A model generated the notes under the pieces. The model ran no database searches, had not been told where the DNA came from, and was given only the letters and a program-made list of their open reading frames with translations. DNA of 64,000 nucleotides. It comes from Apostichopus japonicus. Lineage: Eukaryota > Echinodermata > Holothuroidea > Aspidochirotida > Stichopodidae. Both the position numbers and the translations under genes were made by a program. Each line of letters opens with the position of its first letter. Positions within the stretch are counted from its first letter, which is position 1. The stretch covers positions 43,283,611 through 43,347,610 of the forward strand of contig NC_092576.1 in NCBI RefSeq assembly GCF_037975245.1. Direction: 5' to 3'. This document shows, piece after piece, positions 60,213-64,000 of this stretch.

Positions 60213-60283
60213 TTTTATGGACGCCTGATAGACATAAGATTTATCGATACTATCTTCTTGATCTCGGCTCCGGTCTTTGGCTG
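60213..60283 (+). CDS. Cassette 8 exon C
   Basis: Acceptor CCTCTTACAG, donor GTAAGT; 71 nt, phase 1 in and 0 out. Reads VLWTPDRHKIYRYYLLDLGS then GLWL. The ends match cassette 3; the middle has been almost wholly replaced. Confidence 0.85.
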
Positions 60284-60643
60284 GTAAGTAGTCTAATTAT
60301 TACTTCGTCAGGTCTGTTTTAGTTTGTTGTTCTATTTACATAATGATATTGTAATAACTACTGATAGCATCAATCTCCCGACTAGTGTATCACTTGAGGG
60401 CGGGATGCATGCATGACATCACAAGTAATTTATGAAGTAAAGTACACATGGGTAAGTACATTATTCGACAATAATTATGGAGATAATATTGACTCTTAAT
60501 CAAAGGAATCTGCCCCATCATCCCCTCCCTACCTCATTAAAATTCTCGGTCAATCACACTAACATATTAACGCCTATTGTAAACCTTTTCTTTTCTAAAT
60601 TGATTGTCATATTTAAAACACATAAAAATTGAGATTGTCTCAG

Positions 60644-60679
60644 CATTTGATTGTTGATTGTAAATTGGCTGAAATATGA
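60644..60679 (+). CDS. Possible terminal exon of the NACHT gene (weak)
   Basis: Duplicate of 15158-15193: after TTGTCTCAG it reads HLIVDCKLAEI and stops. AATAAA at 60982-60987. Same reservations as for copy 1. Confidence 0.22.
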   Translation, partial: HLIVDCKLAEI

Positions 60680-61567
60680 CAAATGATGAACCAGATCAAC
60701 ATGACACGATTGTAGGGAACTTCTCAACACTGCATTTAAAATGGCCTTCGTAGTTCGTGTGGGCTTATAGGTGGCTGTGTTTATATGGAACTTATATTGT
60801 TACTTTGATGTAATACATCTGTGTAATGAAATCTCATTGGAAGTGATGGTAATACATCAGTGAATAAACAGCAAATGGATACGTTAAAATAATGCAATTG
60901 CTACTAAATAGCAAATGAACACGGCATATTAATAAATAGTGACTATTTCAACCAAGAGCAGGTTGAAATAATACATTGATTAATAAACCCCTAATGAGGT
61001 AGTAAAGTAGTAAATTGATTACATAACACCCCATCAAAGGAAGGTTAAAGTAGTGCGATGGGTAATACTTAAAACATGAACATGCCAGGTTAAAGATAAA
61101 CATAACCACTCCATGAACAGGTCGAGCGAAGTAATACATAAGTTACTAAGCAGCTCCGTGAAAATGCCCCCCCCCAACCCCTTCTGATCGTCAGTCCGGT
61201 GAAAATTATTCAGTCGGTAGAATTTGTATTTCGCCGGGGTGGGGGGATAGGTCCACTACTAAGGGTGTATACTCTACCACAGCCACCCATCCCCACCACC
61301 CCCGCTCCGCCCCACCCCCTACCTTACCTTCCTGTTCAACCGCACACAAAGTATTTAATATGGCAACACTTTGCCTTTAGGGTTACTTCTATAAACCGTA
61401 GTTATAGTCTGAATATGCCTCAGAATGCACCAATGTTCGTCTAGTTTTCGTTGCCGGGGGTTGTCTAAGCATGCACAGAATGGTTACAATTAATGTAGAA
61501 ACACAAATATCAAAATATGAAATGAGTGAATTAAAATGAAGCAGTTAACGCATATATTCACACATGC

Positions 61568-62022
61568 GAAGAGTGCATTAGAGTGATATATTGAACAAAC
61601 CATGCTCAAAATACAACGGGTGGCTTAAAAAGATGCAGTCATCAAATATTACTAAACATACAATTGTGTAGATTAAAGGGATTTGGTCAACAATTATTAC
61701 TAAACATGCAATTGGATGGATTAGAGGGATGTGGTCAACAAATATTACTAAACATTCATTGGATGGATTAAAGGAATGCAGTCAAAGATAATTACTAAAC
61801 ACGCAATGGGTGGATTAAAGGGATGTAGATAACAAATAGTACTAAACATGCAATAGATGGATTGAAGGGATGTAGTCAACAAATATTACTAAACATACAA
61901 TGGGTTGAAAAAAGGATGTAGTCAACAAATATAACTAAACATTCAATGGGTGGATTTAAGGAATGTAGTTAACACATATTACCACACATGCAATAATGCG
62001 ATTAAAAGATGATATTAAAGCG
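61568..62022. repeat. 47-bp minisatellite, about 9 units
   Basis: Same unit as 16056-17335 but much shorter, so the array has expanded in copy 1 or contracted here. Confidence 0.9.
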
Positions 62023-62299
62023 TTTTACTACAGTTCAATGTGGTGAAAGCTTGGTCTGTTCCTTTTCCGTTAGCTCAAGTTCGGGATAGGTGAATTTTCT
62101 AACAAAGTAACAACATGTTACAGAACTTAAGCCGTACAGATTGCACTTGTTTACTGCGAGGTAAACATGTTACAGAAATACAAAAAGTAAGGTGTAAATA
62201 GTGGATGTCAAGTTTGAAGCGAGAAATGGGTTCATGGAGTCTACAGTCCAGGGGCCCCGGGGTAATTTCGGGTAGTGCCAGGGAAAAATTGGAGTTTCG

Positions 62300-64000
62300 A
62301 GGCAAATTTTGTATATGGACAGTGCAAAAACCAGGGCAAGGAACAAAAACTGCTTTAATACAAGTTCCTGTAGGTCTTTGTCGCTACTTTGACATTGGTT
62401 CCTTCAATCAACTCACTGGTAAACCTCATGTATTCTCTCTGTTTCATGCAAACAGTCGTAGCCTAAACAAAAACTTCAACTCAATAATTGACTTTCTTTC
62501 CCTTCTTAATCATGAGTTCTCAATAATTGGCTTCAGTTAGACGTGCTTAAGTGACCAAATATCACCTTTGTTACAAATAGATCAATATACTTTTATAGAA
62601 AGTCACAGGGATAGCAAGAGAGGTGGTGGTGTTGGTCTTTTTATATCGAATAATTATACGTTTGTAAAAAGGACTGACATATCTTTTTTCAATGAGGCGA
62701 TAGAAAGCATTTTCATAGAAATAGCAATGAATAAGAATAATATAATCGTTGGAGTAGTCTATAGACCTCCACAGGGTTTGACATCTACATTCAATGAATA
62801 TATAAATATTATACTCAATTTAATATCTAGTGAGACCAAACATGGTTATATCATGGAGGATTTTAATATTGATTTACTAAAAAAATGGAACTTCTGACTT
62901 GATAAACACTGTGTTTTCAAACAATTTTTTCCCTACAATATCCAAGCCTACTCGAGTAAGTGGAACCGTGGCCTCACTAATTGACAATATATTCACCAAC
63001 AATATTACTGATATCACGCCTGGCATACTACTAACGAATATAAGTACCACTTCCCCGTTTTCATTCAAACTTCAGTAGAGCAGAGTAAATTTGATTCTGG
63101 CTACTACAATAGGAACTATTCCGACAAGAACACTACGTATTTTAATAATTTAATACATAATACCGACTGGAATTTAATATATGTTCTATTGAGGACGTGA
63201 ACGTAGCTTATTACAATTTCATTACATCAAAATATTTATGATGAATGCTTTCCATATATTTATATCAGTAACTCAAAGCTTCGTAAAAAGCGTCATCCTT
63301 GGATAACGACTGGTATTTTACAATCAATCAAACGTAAAAATAAAGTCTATCGCAAGATGTTGAAAACCCCCAATATGGACAATTCCGACAAGTTTCGTAC
63401 TTACCGTAATAAATTGACCCACATTATTCGTATTTCGAAAACTCGGTATTATTCTGAACAGTTCAATAGTTGCAGTGGCAATTCTAAACGTACTTGGGCA
63501 ATAATTAATGATGTATTACATAATAGAAACAGTAAGTCGTCTATTCCCGACAAGATGAAAGTCGGCAACGGTAAAACCAATGATCCTAAGCAGATTACAA
63601 ACGCATTCAATGATTTCTTTATAAATGTTGGGCCGACCTTAGCGTCAGATATTCATAGTGACACTAATTCAAAGCATTACTTAAGAAATTCAAATCCTTC
63701 AACCCTTTATAAGTCTCCTGCAAATGAGAGTGAAGTATTTAAAGTTGCACTTGCTTGTTTGAAACCAGATAAATCTGCCGGCTTCGATGGCATAAAGCCT
63801 TCAATACTAAGAAAGATGTTACATTACGTCGTTCACCCTCTTACATTATAAATTTATCCTTAGCAACTGGTATTGTCCCAGATCATATAAAAATTGCTTA
63901 AGTTATCCCTGTTCACAAAGAAGGGGATCACGATTTTATAGGTAATAATCGCCCAGGTTCTGTACTAACAGGCTTCTCTAAAACCTTTGAAAGAATAGTT
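62300..64000 (+). mobile_element. 5'-truncated CR1/L2-type LINE, decayed, runs off the window
   Basis: Endonuclease domain first: FSLFHANSRSLNKNFNSIID, then GGGVGLFI, then IIVGVVYRPPQG and MEDFNIDLL, then SLIDNIFTNNITDITPGILL in another frame. A linker with RKKRHPWITTGIL follows, then the start of the reverse transcriptase: KPDKSAGFDGI and, after a 1-nt frameshift near 63848, INLSLATGIVPDHIKIA and VIPVHKEGDHDFIGNNRP. Stops include TAG at 62538-62540, TGA at 62895-62897 and TAA at 63898-63900, so it is inactive. It starts at the endonuclease N-terminus with no ORF1, as expected of 5' truncation. Confidence 0.9.

Larger units (their letters stand above)
37273..60283 (+). pseudogene. NLR-type gene: death-fold, NACHT, five tandem cassettes; two disabling changes
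   Basis: Twenty-two phase-compatible exons: start exon, death-fold exon, a 1.5-kb NACHT exon, then cassettes 4 to 8 (the last without D). NLR proteins sense intracellular danger signals and oligomerise through NACHT using ATP. Here the C-terminal part, normally a ligand-sensing LRR region, is replaced by repeated modules of about 120-170 residues. The frame is broken by TGA at 39732-39734 and by a 1-nt deletion in exon C of cassette 5 (stop at 45383-45385). The rest of the frame is intact over roughly 1400 codons, so either the loss is recent, or the haplotype is null, or the assembly carries errors. Confidence 0.65.
48985..62296 (+). repeat. Segmental duplication, copy 2
   Basis: Counterpart of 1-17606. 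It lacks cassette 2 (junction near 54805-54820) and the 476-bp TIR element, has a private 350-bp tandem duplication (51531-52235), an extra ~140 bp at 56570-56735, and a shorter minisatellite. Right-hand homology ends where the LINE at about 62300 begins. Confidence 0.9.

Noticed and set aside
1-64000. Bacterial features (operons, CRISPR arrays, ribosome binding sites)
   Set aside because: Spliced exons, LINEs, MITEs and microsatellites identify animal nuclear DNA; no array of spaced identical repeats was seen.

Overview
The window is animal nuclear DNA: AT-rich, with GT-AG introns, microsatellites, decayed LINEs and short inverted-repeat transposons. The coding content is parts of two NLR-type genes (NACHT NTPases of innate immunity), both on the + strand. 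Large NLR families with death-fold N-termini and NACHT modules of this style are known in echinoderms, hemichordates and amphioxus. A marine deuterostome, possibly an echinoderm, is my best guess, but the sequence does not prove the species.

Layout. (1) 1-17606: the 3' part of an upstream NLR-type gene, made of four-exon cassettes A-B-C-D. Cassettes 1 and 2 are complete and cassette 3 has A, B and C. A 47-bp minisatellite follows. (2) 17607-37272: a mostly non-genic spacer with a hAT-like MITE (19600-20473), a possible orphan exon pair, two LINE reverse-transcriptase relics, an inverted degenerate copy of cassette 3 intron plus exon B (26300-27915), an unrecognised intronless ORF with an internal stop on the - strand (29190-30005), and several tandem repeats. 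(3) 37273-60283: a second NLR-type gene. It has a start exon, a death-fold (DED-like) exon and one large NACHT exon, then five cassettes (numbered 4 to 8). (4) 60284-64000: minisatellite again, then a 5'-truncated CR1/L2-type LINE running off the window.

Regions 1-17606 and about 48985-62296 are copies of one segmental duplication. Cassettes 7 and 8 correspond to 1 and 3; cassette 2 has no counterpart in the second copy. Cassettes 4 and 5 are a younger local tandem duplication (about 2.7 kb).

The central observation is modular. Each cassette has splice phases A 0-2, B 2-1, C 1-0 and D 0-0, so a whole A-B-C-D block can be gained or lost without changing frame. Exon D resembles the last ~44 codons of the NACHT exon, so the cassette probably arose by duplication of that tail with the three exons after it. 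The NACHT gene looks disabled in this haplotype: a TGA interrupts the NACHT exon after Walker B, and exon C of cassette 5 has lost one base. An alternative terminal exon (38232-38281) could still give a short death-fold-only protein.
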